Assembly: GCA_038125995.1 (NCBI GenBank)
Contig: JAYPEX010000009.1
Location: 36,793-100,792 of the forward strand
Source: MAG-120531 sp038125995
Lineage (GTDB): Bacteria > Bacteroidota > Bacteroidia > Flavobacteriales > Flavobacteriaceae
Length of the DNA: 64,000 nucleotides
Direction: 5' to 3'
The notes beneath the pieces were generated by a model. The model did not search any database, was not told the origin of the DNA, and worked only from the letters and a program-made list of their open reading frames with translations. Of the stretch, positions 51,865 to 60,891 are shown one piece after another (the first letter of the stretch is position 1; each line of letters opens with the position of its first letter). The translations under genes were made by a program, and so were the position numbers.

Positions 51865-53101
51865 CTTTATTGTTGAATTTAAGTGCTTCAAAGAGTATTG
51901 CCTTACGTACCGCTAGATCGTAAATTCCCTGCTGAGATCTCGAAGGGTAAACTCGATTGGATAAAAAGATATAGATAAGATCTTGATCGGGATCTACCCA
52001 GTAAAAGGTTCCCGTAAAGCCAGAATGACCATAACTGTTTTTACTGGCAAGAGGAGCAGGGTAACTATCTTCAAACGATAAGGTATCGTTACCAATTAGA
52101 GGTTTATCAAAACCAAGTCCTCTACGGTTGTTGTTTTCTGGAAATTGCACTCTTGTGAACTCTTCAATAGTAGTATTTTTTAGGTATTGCTTTCCTTTGT
52201 ATACTCCCTTGCCTAGAAGCATTTCTAAAAGCGGAACAAGTGAATTGGTATTGGCAAATAGTCCAGCATTTCCAGAGACACCACCGAGAATAGCGGCATT
52301 TTCATCGTGAACCCATCCTTTGGTAAGTGTTTTTCGAAACAAACTGTCGTATTCAGTAGGGACAATATGAGAGTGATCTATCCAAGTTGTAGGTCGATAT
52401 CCAATTTTCTTGAGCTCAAGAGGACGGTAAAAATTCTGATTTAAATAATCTTCAAAACTAGTATTTGAAAGTTGTGCTACCATTCGAGGATAGAGTAAAA
52501 AAGTCAGTCCTGAATAGCGGTATTTTAATTCACCGAGTTTTGATTTTCTGGCTTTACGATCAATGACCTTTTCGATGTTTTCACGGATATAAAGATTTTC
52601 AAAAGCTTCTTTATTGAAGGGATTATTCTGAGTTTTTGAAACCCATCGCTTTTTTATTTCCCCTTTAGATTTAGTAATCTTGTTGAGGAAGACAATGTAG
52701 GGAATGAGTCCTGCTTGGTGTGCAAGCACCGCTCTAAAGCTGAGGTTTTTCTTGTCTTTCTTTTTTTCCCAGTCAGGCCAATACGCACTAAAAGGGCGAT
52801 CGACATCTAGCTTTCCGTTTTCATAAAGTTTCATAAGCGCTAGAGTAGCAGCCATTGTTTTGGTAACAGAAGCTAAATCAAAAACGTCTTCAAGAGTTGT
52901 TTGTTGAATGGAATCGTAGGTGTGATGCCCATAAGCTTTGTGAAGGAGCACCTCTCCTTTCTTTTGAATATAGATCTGAGCCCCTGGGAAAGCCCTTTGA
53001 GCAATCGCATTGGCGACAATACTGTCGATACGATGTTCAAAACTGCTTTGTGCAAATAGTTGAGAACTAAAAAGCAATATTAGAAAGAGGATTTTTTTCA
53101 T
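51845..53101 (-). CDS. Beta-lactamase family serine hydrolase, secreted
   Basis: 418 residues with a signal peptide (about 1-18, ending LFAQS). The class C-like nucleophile is Ser78 in SVTK (Lys81); KYRYSG provides the YxG/YxN motif and GHSGFTG the third motif. Members include DD-peptidases, esterases and beta-lactamase relatives; the substrate cannot be told. In some flavobacteria a homologous domain is fused to a glycosidase, but here it stands alone. It follows hflX by 22 nt in the SUF run. Confidence 0.88.
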   Translation of the reverse strand: MKKILFLILLFSSQLFAQSSFEHRIDSIVANAIAQRAFPGAQIYIQKKGEVLLHKAYGHHTYDSIQQTTLEDVFDLASVTKTMAATLALMKLYENGKLDVDRPFSAYWPDWEKKKDKKNLSFRAVLAHQAGLIPYIVFLNKITKSKGEIKKRWVSKTQNNPFNKEAFENLYIRENIEKVIDRKARKSKLGELKYRYSGLTFLLYPRMVAQLSNTSFEDYLNQNFYRPLELKKIGYRPTTWIDHSHIVPTEYDSLFRKTLTKGWVHDENAAILGGVSGNAGLFANTNSLVPLLEMLLGKGVYKGKQYLKNTTIEEFTRVQFPENNNRRGLGFDKPLIGNDTLSFEDSYPAPLASKNSYGHSGFTGTFYWVDPDQDLIYIFLSNRVYPSRSQQGIYDLAVRKAILFEALKFNNKDAYSGH

Positions 53102-53123
53102 ACCTAAATATAGGCAGAAAATC

Positions 53124-54350
53124 TTATTGTTCTTCAGAGGACCACTGGTCTAAATTTTCTGGATAGAGGAAGTTGTTATAGGGGAATCTTGTCACGTGAA
53201 TATCTCGAACCTCTGCGTAAACTTTCTTTCTAAAATTATCGAGGTTTTCTTTGTTGAGCGCAGAGATAAAGATCGCTTCTCCATTCATACGTTTCATCCA
53301 GGTTTGTTCCCATTCTTCAAGGGTAAAATGAGCAGACGTTTTTTCAGTGATTAAATCGTCTTCATCGATGGTTTGGTGCTGGTACTGATCTATTTTATTA
53401 AAGACCATAAGAGTTTGTTTATCGGCACATCCGATTTCAGAAAGGATGGTGTTGACCGCTTCGATATGATCCTCAAAATCTTTGTGAGAGATATCCACCA
53501 CATGAAGGATTAAATCGGACTCTCTTACTTCGTCAAGGGTACTTTTAAAACTTTCAACGAGCTGTGTGGGAAGCTTTCTGATAAATCCAACCGTATCTGC
53601 AAGAAGGAAAGGAAGGTTGCCAATCACTACCTTTCTTACAGTGGTATCTAAGGTCGCAAAGAGTTTGTTTTCAGCAAAAACATCACTCTTTGAAATCACG
53701 TTCATCAGGGTTGATTTCCCTACGTTGGTGTACCCCACAAGTGAAACTCTTACCAGCGCCCCTCTATTTCCTCTTTGGGTTTCCATCTGGCGATCGATTT
53801 TCTCCAATTTTTTCTTGAGAAGCGCGATACGATCTCTTACGATACGACGGTCAGTTTCAATTTCAGTTTCTCCAGGACCGCGCATCCCAATACCCCCTTT
53901 TTGACGTTCTAAGTGCGTCCAAAGACCCGTAAGCCTTGGAAGTAAGTATTCGTATTGAGCGAGTTCCACCTGTGTTCTCGCATAGGAAGTTTGAGCACGT
54001 TGAGCAAAGATGTCTAAGATGAGCGTAGTTCGATCGACAATCTTACACTGGAGTTCTTTTTGAATATTGTTTTGTTGTGCAGGAGAGAGTTCGTCGTCAA
54101 AGATGACGGATCCGATATCGTTTGCCTTTACAAATTCTTTAATTTCTTCAATCTTCCCACTACCGATTAATGTTTTAGGATTGATTGTACTAATTTTTTG
54201 AGTGAACCTTGCCATCACCTCACCACCTGCGGTATAGGTTAAAAATTCTAATTCATCTAGATATTCATCAACCTTTTCTTGGTCTTGACCTTGATTGATC
54301 ACCCCAACTAGAATGGCCTTTTCATAGTCTCGTTCCTGTTCTTCTATCAT
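53124..54350 (-). CDS. hflX: GTPase HflX
   Basis: 408 residues. The N-terminal HflX domain has LTGLWTHLERQKGGIGMRGPGETEIETDRR (141-169 region), then a G domain with G1 GYTNVGKST (206-214), G3 DTVGF and G4 NKID. HflX binds the 50S subunit and helps split stalled or stressed ribosomes. It is coupled to the DUF2480 gene by an ATGA overlap. Confidence 0.95.
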   Translation of the reverse strand: MIEEQERDYEKAILVGVINQGQDQEKVDEYLDELEFLTYTAGGEVMARFTQKISTINPKTLIGSGKIEEIKEFVKANDIGSVIFDDELSPAQQNNIQKELQCKIVDRTTLILDIFAQRAQTSYARTQVELAQYEYLLPRLTGLWTHLERQKGGIGMRGPGETEIETDRRIVRDRIALLKKKLEKIDRQMETQRGNRGALVRVSLVGYTNVGKSTLMNVISKSDVFAENKLFATLDTTVRKVVIGNLPFLLADTVGFIRKLPTQLVESFKSTLDEVRESDLILHVVDISHKDFEDHIEAVNTILSEIGCADKQTLMVFNKIDQYQHQTIDEDDLITEKTSAHFTLEEWEQTWMKRMNGEAIFISALNKENLDNFRKKVYAEVRDIHVTRFPYNNFLYPENLDQWSSEEQ

Positions 54351-54862
54351 GAATTAGTTTTTTTATCGTAAAGAGGCACTGATGAACAGGCTTCTCCAAA
54401 GAGTATTTTTTTCGCCTTAGCTTGAAGTTTATCCATGAGCATCAGATAGGCATTTTGAGGCATATCAATTTTTGAACAACCTTTGATAATGATATTCTTC
54501 CCTACATAAGGAGCGCTATCTAAAGAATCAATGACTTCCTTCATCAATACAGTATCGAGATCCTTTTGAGAACCAACCACAATCTTTTTTGCAACAGTTT
54601 TTAAATAGGTACTGATTAGTAAATAAGCCCATGAAGGGATGATCGCCTCTTGACTGTTGTACAGAAATACAAATTTGTCTTCATAGAGTGACCAATCATG
54701 CGCTTTTAAAGCAGCTCTAAATTCTTTTTCAATCAGGACAAACCCCTCTTTTAGCCAAAGAGAGATATCAATGCCTATGCGTTCACCTCTTGGATAGAGT
54801 TCTTCCAGGTCTACAGTGATGAGTTTGCTGTTTGCAACCCTATTGACGATGGGTTCTTCCAT
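54347..54862 (-). CDS. DUF2480 family protein
   Basis: 171 residues, soluble, no signal peptide. It opens with EEPIVNRVANSKLITVDLEELYPRGERIG, which I recognise as the Bacteroidota DUF2480 family of unknown function. There is a conserved-looking IIKGCSK segment with one Cys. It lies between a DUF59 Fe-S assembly gene and hflX, and co-transcription with suf genes suggests a link to Fe-S assembly, by inference only. Confidence 0.8.
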   Translation of the reverse strand: MEEPIVNRVANSKLITVDLEELYPRGERIGIDISLWLKEGFVLIEKEFRAALKAHDWSLYEDKFVFLYNSQEAIIPSWAYLLISTYLKTVAKKIVVGSQKDLDTVLMKEVIDSLDSAPYVGKNIIIKGCSKIDMPQNAYLMLMDKLQAKAKKILFGEACSSVPLYDKKTNS

Positions 54863-54871
54863 GGTGCTATG

Positions 54872-55189
54872 TTAAAGCATTCCCAATTCTAATTTGGCTT
54901 CTTCGCTCATCAGCTCCTGTGTCCAAGGTGGATCAAAGGTGATCTCTACGGTAGCATCGTTCACCTCATCAATAGATTTGACCTTTTCTTCTACTTCCAT
55001 GGGGAGTGTTTCTGCTACAGGACAGTTCGGAGTGGTAAGAGTCATGAGAATCTTTATGTCGTTGTTTTCGTTGATGAAAACATCGTAGATCAGACCTAAC
55101 TCATAGATGTCTACAGGAATTTCAGGATCAAAAATAGTTTTTAAAACCCCAACTATTTTCTCTGCTAAATTGCTTGATTCTTCACTCAT
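54872..55189 (-). CDS. DUF59/MIP18 family Fe-S assembly protein
   Basis: 105 residues, one MIP18/DUF59 domain. DPEIPVDIYELGLIY (21-35) and TTPNCPVAE with Cys56 are the family signature. In SUF operons this protein (SufT- or SufX-like) helps Fe-S maturation. It sits 9 nt upstream of the DUF2480 gene and 5 nt downstream of sufE. Confidence 0.9.
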   Translation of the reverse strand: MSEESSNLAEKIVGVLKTIFDPEIPVDIYELGLIYDVFINENNDIKILMTLTTPNCPVAETLPMEVEEKVKSIDEVNDATVEITFDPPWTQELMSEEAKLELGML

Positions 55190-55194
55190 CTTAT

Positions 55195-55626
55195 TTATTG
55201 ATTTAATTGTGTTTTAAACGCAATAGCGTATAATTTAATTTGTTTAATCATACTCACTAATCCATTTGCTCTTGTTGGAGATAAATGTTCTTTAAGACCA
55301 ATTTCGTCTATAAAAGAGGTGTCTGCTTCCATGATGTCTTCTGGTTTTTGGTGAGAGAAAACACGGATGAGAATAGCGATAATTCCTTTGGTGATGATAG
55401 CATCAGAATCTGCTTTTAAAACAAGGCTATCTCCTTCTAAAGCGGCATGTACCCATACTTTTGATTGACAACCTTTGATGAGGTAGTCATCTGTTTTGTA
55501 GTTCTCATTGATAAGTGGTAGTGATTTACCCAATGAAATCATGTATTCATAGCGCTGCATCCAGTCGTCGAACATTGAAAATTCGTCGATGATTTCTTCT
55601 TGTATTTCAGATATAGATTGACTCAA
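55195..55626 (-). CDS. sufE: Cysteine desulfuration protein SufE
   Basis: 143 residues. The acceptor Cys53 is in LIKGCQSKVWV; it takes persulfide from SufS and passes it to the SufBCD scaffold. Normal length. It lies 27 nt after sufS. Confidence 0.95.
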   Translation of the reverse strand: MSQSISEIQEEIIDEFSMFDDWMQRYEYMISLGKSLPLINENYKTDDYLIKGCQSKVWVHAALEGDSLVLKADSDAIITKGIIAILIRVFSHQKPEDIMEADTSFIDEIGLKEHLSPTRANGLVSMIKQIKLYAIAFKTQLNQ

Positions 55627-55653
55627 AATGTTCCAATTTTATAACAAATATAG

Positions 55654-56880
55654 TTAACTGAGCATTTCTTTAGCTTTTATAACACCAGTAATGAATTGAT
55701 CGACTTCACCCACAGTATTGTAAAAACTAAAACTAGCTCGAACCGTTCCTGGGATTTGATAAAAATCCATAATCGGTTGTGCACAGTGATGACCCGTACG
55801 AACAGCAATTCCCATTTGATCTAGGATACTTCCGATATCATAGGGATGAAGCCCTTTAATATTAAACGATAGTACCGCTGTTTTTTCCTCAGAGGTTCCA
55901 TAAACCTCAACTCCTTCGATTTGAGAAAGCTTTTCTGTAGCGAGTTCTAAGAGTTGTTTTTCATAGGCAGCTATCTTCTCAAACCCTATAGAGTTCATAT
56001 AGTCTAAGGCAGCACCGAAGGCAATGCCACCAGCGATATTGGGAGTTCCTGCTTCAAATTTATGTGGAAGGCCTGCATAGGTTGTTTTTTCAAAGGAAAC
56101 CGTTGCAATCATTTCTCCACCACCTTGATAAGGAGGTAACGCCTCTAAACGTTTCTTTTTACCGTAGAGCATCCCAATACCCGTAGGTCCACAAAGTTTA
56201 TGAGCCGATACGGTGTAAAAGTCTACATCTAATGCTTGAAGATCTGCCTTGATATGTGGAGCCGCTTGAGCACCGTCGATTAAGACAGCAGCACCGACGG
56301 CATGCGCTTTTTCAATGATGGTCTCAATTGGATTGATAACTCCAAGTGCATTGGATACATGGTTGCAAAAAACCAATTGAGTACGATTACTTAAAAGCGA
56401 TTCATAGGCTTTTAAATCGAGTGCACCACTAACATCCATCGGGAGGACCTTAAGACTCGCTCCAGATTGCTCACAGGCCATTTGCCATGGAACAATATTG
56501 GAGTGGTGTTCCAAAGCTGAAACAATGAGTTCATCACCCTCTTTTAAAAGCTTTGCGTATCCGCTAGCAATGGCATTGATACTATGAGTGGTTCCAGATG
56601 TAAAGATCACTTCCTCTGGATGAGCAATATTAAAATGTTGTTGTACTTTTTTTCGTGCTAGTTCAAAAGCTTCGGTCGCTTCTTGTGATAACGAATGGAC
56701 TCCTCTGTGAATATTGGCATTGTAATTGGAGTAATAATCAGTGATACAATCAATTACCTGCCTAGGAGTTTGAGAAGTTGCAGCATTGTCCAAATAGACC
56801 AAATCGCTTCCGTTGACTTTTCTGCCCAAAATGGGGAAGTCGTTTCTAATGTGCTCTATGTCTTTTGAACTTAAACTCAT
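55654..56880 (-). CDS. sufS: Cysteine desulfurase SufS
   Basis: 408 residues, class V aminotransferase fold. The PLP lysine is Lys228 in SAHKLCGPTG and the catalytic Cys365 is in RTGHHCAQP. It removes sulfur from cysteine as an enzyme-bound persulfide. It starts 2 nt after sufD, within the operon order B-C-D-S-E. Confidence 0.97.
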   Translation of the reverse strand: MSLSSKDIEHIRNDFPILGRKVNGSDLVYLDNAATSQTPRQVIDCITDYYSNYNANIHRGVHSLSQEATEAFELARKKVQQHFNIAHPEEVIFTSGTTHSINAIASGYAKLLKEGDELIVSALEHHSNIVPWQMACEQSGASLKVLPMDVSGALDLKAYESLLSNRTQLVFCNHVSNALGVINPIETIIEKAHAVGAAVLIDGAQAAPHIKADLQALDVDFYTVSAHKLCGPTGIGMLYGKKKRLEALPPYQGGGEMIATVSFEKTTYAGLPHKFEAGTPNIAGGIAFGAALDYMNSIGFEKIAAYEKQLLELATEKLSQIEGVEVYGTSEEKTAVLSFNIKGLHPYDIGSILDQMGIAVRTGHHCAQPIMDFYQIPGTVRASFSFYNTVGEVDQFITGVIKAKEMLS

Positions 56881-56882
56881 TT

Positions 56883-58199
56883 CTAAATGCTAAAACCGAG
56901 CTCCACACCTAATTTCTTAGCGATGATTTTATTAATTCTCTTCTTAACAACAGGAAGGGCTACACTTTCCAAAACATTGTTGGCAAATGCATACATCAAC
57001 AGAGCTCTACCTTCTTTTTTAGGAATCCCTCTCGATTGTAAGTAAAAGAGGGCATCTTCATCCAATTGACCAATAGTACAACCGTGTGAACACTTCACAT
57101 CATCGGCAAAGATTTCCAACTGAGGTTTGGAATTAATAGTCGCCTTATCCTCCATGAGGATATTGTTGTTTTGCTGAAAAGCGTTAGTCTTTTGAGCGAG
57201 TTTGTCAACGATAATTTTACCGTTAAATACTCCAGTAGATGATTGGTCGAAAATTCCTTTATAGTCTTGATGACTCTCGCAGTTAGGTTCTCTGTGGTGA
57301 ACTAGGGTGTGGTGGTCGACATGTTGTTTATCGCCAATGATGGTCACCCCTTTTAAGATGGAGTTGATATTCGCTCCATTTTGATAAAAGTTGAGATTGT
57401 TTCGAGTGAGTTTACCTCCAAAAGAGAAGGTATGCACACTGACCAAGCTATCGCGTTTTTGATCGATATAAGTATTGTCGATCAGTGAGGCTGAAAGTGA
57501 ATCATTTTGAATCTTGTAAAGATCAATCTTGGCGTTTTGTTCTGCGAATAACTCAGATACCACATTGGTCAGCGTCTCGTTTGAAGTTAGACTTTGATGA
57601 CGTTCGATGAGTTGTATCTCTGCCCCCTGGTCAGCAATAATCATATTGCGAGGCTGAATCATCAATGCTGCTTCTACACCTGATGAAAAATTGATGATTT
57701 CAATGGGCTTGTCAGCAACTGTATTTTTGGGGATATAGATAAAGGCACCTTCTTTGCTAAAAGAAGTGTTGAGGGCACTCAATGAGTCCTCTTTTGAAGC
57801 TGCTTTATTAAAGTACTTGTCGATGAGTTGTTTGTATTGAGGCTTTTTAAAAGCAGCACTCATCAAACACACATCGATTCCCATATGAGTGGTTTCAGAA
57901 AGGAATGAAGAATAAACCCCATCGATAAAAACGAGCTTATAAGTTTCTATTTCGTGTAAGAAGTATTTTTTAACTTCTTGGTAATTGACACAGTCTTCAT
58001 CCTTTGGAAATACGGAATAATCAGTATTCTGTATTTTTGCTAGTGAAGTATATTTCCATGCTTCATCTTTTTTTGTGGGGAATCCCTTGTTTTCAAAAAC
58101 TTTGATGGAATCGTTGCGAAGATCTAAAATAGGATCCTCCAAGTCCAAGTTGTTTTCAAAAACAGCAAAAGAAGCGAGAAGTTTTTCCTTTAATTCCAT
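56883..58199 (-). CDS. sufD: Fe-S cluster assembly protein SufD
   Basis: 438 residues. A helical N-terminal region is followed by a beta-helix with HHTLVHHREPNCESHQDYKG, and a C-terminal KCSHGCTIGQLDEDALFYLQSRGI signature with the conserved His/Cys. SufD pairs with SufB in the SufBC2D scaffold. It is 1 nt after sufC. Confidence 0.95.
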   Translation of the reverse strand: MELKEKLLASFAVFENNLDLEDPILDLRNDSIKVFENKGFPTKKDEAWKYTSLAKIQNTDYSVFPKDEDCVNYQEVKKYFLHEIETYKLVFIDGVYSSFLSETTHMGIDVCLMSAAFKKPQYKQLIDKYFNKAASKEDSLSALNTSFSKEGAFIYIPKNTVADKPIEIINFSSGVEAALMIQPRNMIIADQGAEIQLIERHQSLTSNETLTNVVSELFAEQNAKIDLYKIQNDSLSASLIDNTYIDQKRDSLVSVHTFSFGGKLTRNNLNFYQNGANINSILKGVTIIGDKQHVDHHTLVHHREPNCESHQDYKGIFDQSSTGVFNGKIIVDKLAQKTNAFQQNNNILMEDKATINSKPQLEIFADDVKCSHGCTIGQLDEDALFYLQSRGIPKKEGRALLMYAFANNVLESVALPVVKKRINKIIAKKLGVELGFSI

Positions 58200-58200
58200 C

Positions 58201-58953
58201 TTAATGAGCGGCTTCTTGTTTGATCCAATCGTAACCTTTTTCTTCTAATTCTAAGGCTAATTCCTTCGTTCCAGATTTGACAATCTTCCCATTGTACAAT
58301 ACGTGTACAAAATCGGGAACGATATAGTCTAAAAGACGTTGGTAGTGTGTAATCACTAGTACTGCATTGTCTTTGCTTTTGAGTTTGTTCACCCCATTAG
58401 CAACAATTCTAAGGGCATCGATATCGAGTCCTGAATCGGTTTCATCCAAGATGGCAACCTTTGGCTCTAACATTGCCATTTGAAAAATTTCATTTCTCTT
58501 TTTCTCCCCTCCAGAAAACCCTTCATTAAGCGATCTCGATAAGAATTTGCGATCGATTTCAAGAAGGGAAGATTTCTCCTTGATCTTCTTAAGCATTTCG
58601 TTTGCAGGCATATCTTCCAATCCTTTAGCTTTCCTATTGGCGTTGATCGCTGCTTTGATGAAGTTTGTTACACTCACTCCCGGAATCTCAACAGGATATT
58701 GAAACGACAAGAAGATTCCCTTATGAGCTCTCTCTTCTGGATCTAATTCATCTAAATTTTCACCATCTAAAAAAACGGATCCATTGGTTACTTCAAAATC
58801 TTCATGTCCTGCAATTACAGATGAAAGGGTACTCTTACCTGCACCATTAGGCCCCATGATAGCGTGAACCTCTCCTGGTTTAATTTCAAGATTAATTCCT
58901 TTGAGTATTTCTTTGTCTTCTACACGAGCGTGTAAATTCTCGATTTTTAACAT
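58201..58953 (-). CDS. sufC: Fe-S cluster assembly ATPase SufC
   Basis: 250 residues, ABC-type ATPase without a membrane partner. Walker A GPNGAGKST (34-42), signature FSGGEKKRNEI and Walker B VAILDETDSGLD are intact. ATP binding drives the shape change in SufB-SufD that allows cluster building. It lies 10 nt after sufB. Confidence 0.97.
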   Translation of the reverse strand: MLKIENLHARVEDKEILKGINLEIKPGEVHAIMGPNGAGKSTLSSVIAGHEDFEVTNGSVFLDGENLDELDPEERAHKGIFLSFQYPVEIPGVSVTNFIKAAINANRKAKGLEDMPANEMLKKIKEKSSLLEIDRKFLSRSLNEGFSGGEKKRNEIFQMAMLEPKVAILDETDSGLDIDALRIVANGVNKLKSKDNAVLVITHYQRLLDYIVPDFVHVLYNGKIVKSGTKELALELEEKGYDWIKQEAAH

Positions 58954-58963
58954 AGTCTTCTAT

Positions 58964-60409
58964 TTATCCTACTGAGCCTTCAAGGCTGATTTCTAATAAT
59001 TTTTGTGCTTCTACAGCAAATTCCATTGGTAATTTGTTGAGGACTTCTTTTGAAAATCCATTGACGATTAAAGCGATAGCTGTCTCGGTATCAATTCCTC
59101 GTTGATTGCAATAAAATATTTGATCCTCTCCAATTTTCGAAGTGGTTGCTTCGTGTTCGATTTGAGAAGATTTATTGCTCGCTTCTATATACGGGAAGGT
59201 ATGAGCGCCACACTCATTTCCCATGAGTAACGAATCACATTGAGAAAAGTTTCTGGCATTGGTCGCTCTTGGACCTACTTGAACTAATCCTCTATAGGAG
59301 TTTTGTGATTTTCCAGCAGAAATACCTTTAGAGATGATGGTGCTCTTGGTATTTTTTCCAAGGTGAATCATCTTCGTTCCGGTATCTGCTTGTTGAAAGT
59401 TATTGGTAACTGCAATCGAATAAAATTCTCCGATGGAGTTGTCTCCTTTTAAGACGCAGGATGGATATTTCCAAGTGACTGCTGATCCTGTTTCGACCTG
59501 AGTCCATGAGATTTTAGAATTGGTGTGGCAAACACCTCGTTTGGTAACAAAATTGTAGACCCCACCTTTTCCTTCACTATCCCCTGGGAACCAGTTTTGA
59601 ACAGTCGAATATTTGATTTCGGCATCATCTAATGCAATCAGTTCCACTACAGCAGCGTGTAATTGATTTTCATCTCTTGAAGGAGCCGTACATCCTTCCA
59701 AATAACTCACATAAGAACCCTGATCAGCAACCACTAGTGTTCTTTCGAACTGCCCAGTACCTGCTTGATTGATTCTAAAGTAGGTTGAAAGTTCCATCGG
59801 GCAACGAACCCCCTTGGGAATATAACAGAAGGATCCATCTGAAAAGACTGCTGAGTTTAATGCAGCGTAAAAATTATCTTTTTTAGGAACCACCGATCCA
59901 ATGTATTTTTGCACGAGCTCCGGGTGTTTTTTAATCGCTTCAGATATGGAGCAAAAGATAATTCCTTTCTCCGCTAGGGTTTCTTTAAAGGTTGTTGCTA
60001 CAGACACCGAGTCCATCACAATATCAACAGCGACCCCAGCTAATTTTTTTTGCTCGTCCAATGAAATTCCAAGTTTGTTAAAGGTGTCCAATAGCTCTGG
60101 ATCTACTTCATCTAAGGACTCGTATTTTGGTTTTTTATTGGGAGCAGAGTAATAAGAGATGTCCTGAAAATCGGGCTTTTTATAGCTTACATTAGCCCAC
60201 TCGGGCTCTTGCATTTCCTTCCAGATTTTAAAAGCATCTAAACGCCATGCAGTCATCCAATCGGGTTCTTCCTTTTTCTTAGAAAGGGCGATAACGACTT
60301 CTTCGTTCAATCCTTTGGGGAAGGTATCAGATTCAATATCCGTATAAAATCCGTATTCGTATTCTTTGGATTCGAGCTCTTTTTTTAATTCTTCTTCAGT
60401 ATATGCCAT
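58964..60409 (-). CDS. sufB: Fe-S cluster assembly protein SufB
   Basis: 481 residues, normal length. Signatures are NSAVFSDGSFCYIPKGVRCP, the VEGCTAP-type YLEGCTAPS and the C-terminal SKIGEDQIFYCNQRGID. SufB is the main scaffold on which the cluster forms. It starts 9 nt after sufA. Confidence 0.97.
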   Translation of the reverse strand: MAYTEEELKKELESKEYEYGFYTDIESDTFPKGLNEEVVIALSKKKEEPDWMTAWRLDAFKIWKEMQEPEWANVSYKKPDFQDISYYSAPNKKPKYESLDEVDPELLDTFNKLGISLDEQKKLAGVAVDIVMDSVSVATTFKETLAEKGIIFCSISEAIKKHPELVQKYIGSVVPKKDNFYAALNSAVFSDGSFCYIPKGVRCPMELSTYFRINQAGTGQFERTLVVADQGSYVSYLEGCTAPSRDENQLHAAVVELIALDDAEIKYSTVQNWFPGDSEGKGGVYNFVTKRGVCHTNSKISWTQVETGSAVTWKYPSCVLKGDNSIGEFYSIAVTNNFQQADTGTKMIHLGKNTKSTIISKGISAGKSQNSYRGLVQVGPRATNARNFSQCDSLLMGNECGAHTFPYIEASNKSSQIEHEATTSKIGEDQIFYCNQRGIDTETAIALIVNGFSKEVLNKLPMEFAVEAQKLLEISLEGSVG

Positions 60410-60418
60410 AATCAGATC

Positions 60419-60748
60419 TTAAAGCGAAAAGCTTTCTCCACAACCACAAGTACGTTGAGCGTTGGGATTATTAAACACAAAGCCTTTACCATTTAGTCCA
60501 CCTGAATATTCTAAAGTAGTGCCAACCAAATAGAGAAAACTCTTTTTGTCGACACAGATCTTTATTCCATTATCCTCAAAAACCTTATCGGTTTCAAGGG
60601 AGGAATCATCGAATTTTAATTCGTAAGACAACCCACTGCAGCCACCACTTTTTACTCCAACACGTACATATGCCGTATCGGGGTTAAAGCCTTCTTCAGT
60701 GAGAAGACGAAGCACTTGCTCCTTAGCCGATGTCGATACTTTAATCAT
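60419..60748 (-). CDS. sufA: A-type Fe-S carrier protein (SufA/ErpA/IscA family)
   Basis: 109 residues with the three ligand cysteines Cys37 (GGCSG), Cys101 and Cys103 (CGCGESF). A-type carriers take a cluster from SufBCD and deliver it to targets. It is the first gene of the SUF run, with a promoter upstream. Assigning it to SufA rather than ErpA rests on the operon. Confidence 0.92.
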   Translation of the reverse strand: MIKVSTSAKEQVLRLLTEEGFNPDTAYVRVGVKSGGCSGLSYELKFDDSSLETDKVFEDNGIKICVDKKSFLYLVGTTLEYSGGLNGKGFVFNNPNAQRTCGCGESFSL

Positions 60749-60778
60749 TTCTTAAATGGATTAATTCTAAATAGAGCA

Positions 60779-60809
60779 CAAATATACGACTAAATAAGGG
60801 CAAACCAAT
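60779..60809 (-). promoter_or_regulatory. Promoter of the SUF operon
   Basis: On the minus strand ATTG (60809-60806), 19 nt, then TATATTTG (60786-60779), a perfect -7 element with a three-of-four -33 match. The sufA ATG is at 60748. The 143-bp gap to thiL shows no other feature; I see no clear IscR- or Fur-like box, though the binding motifs are not known for this group. Confidence 0.7.
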
Positions 60810-60891
60810 GATTTTATGATTAGTTTAAGCTTTTGTGCAATAAATTAATTTGATAGTATAGAATCTCCTTGAAAAGTGGTTTTAAAAAGGA

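Noticed and set aside
60749..60891. TPP riboswitch or small RNA between thiL and sufA
   Set aside because: No conserved TPP elements were seen, and the region lies downstream of thiL, not before it.
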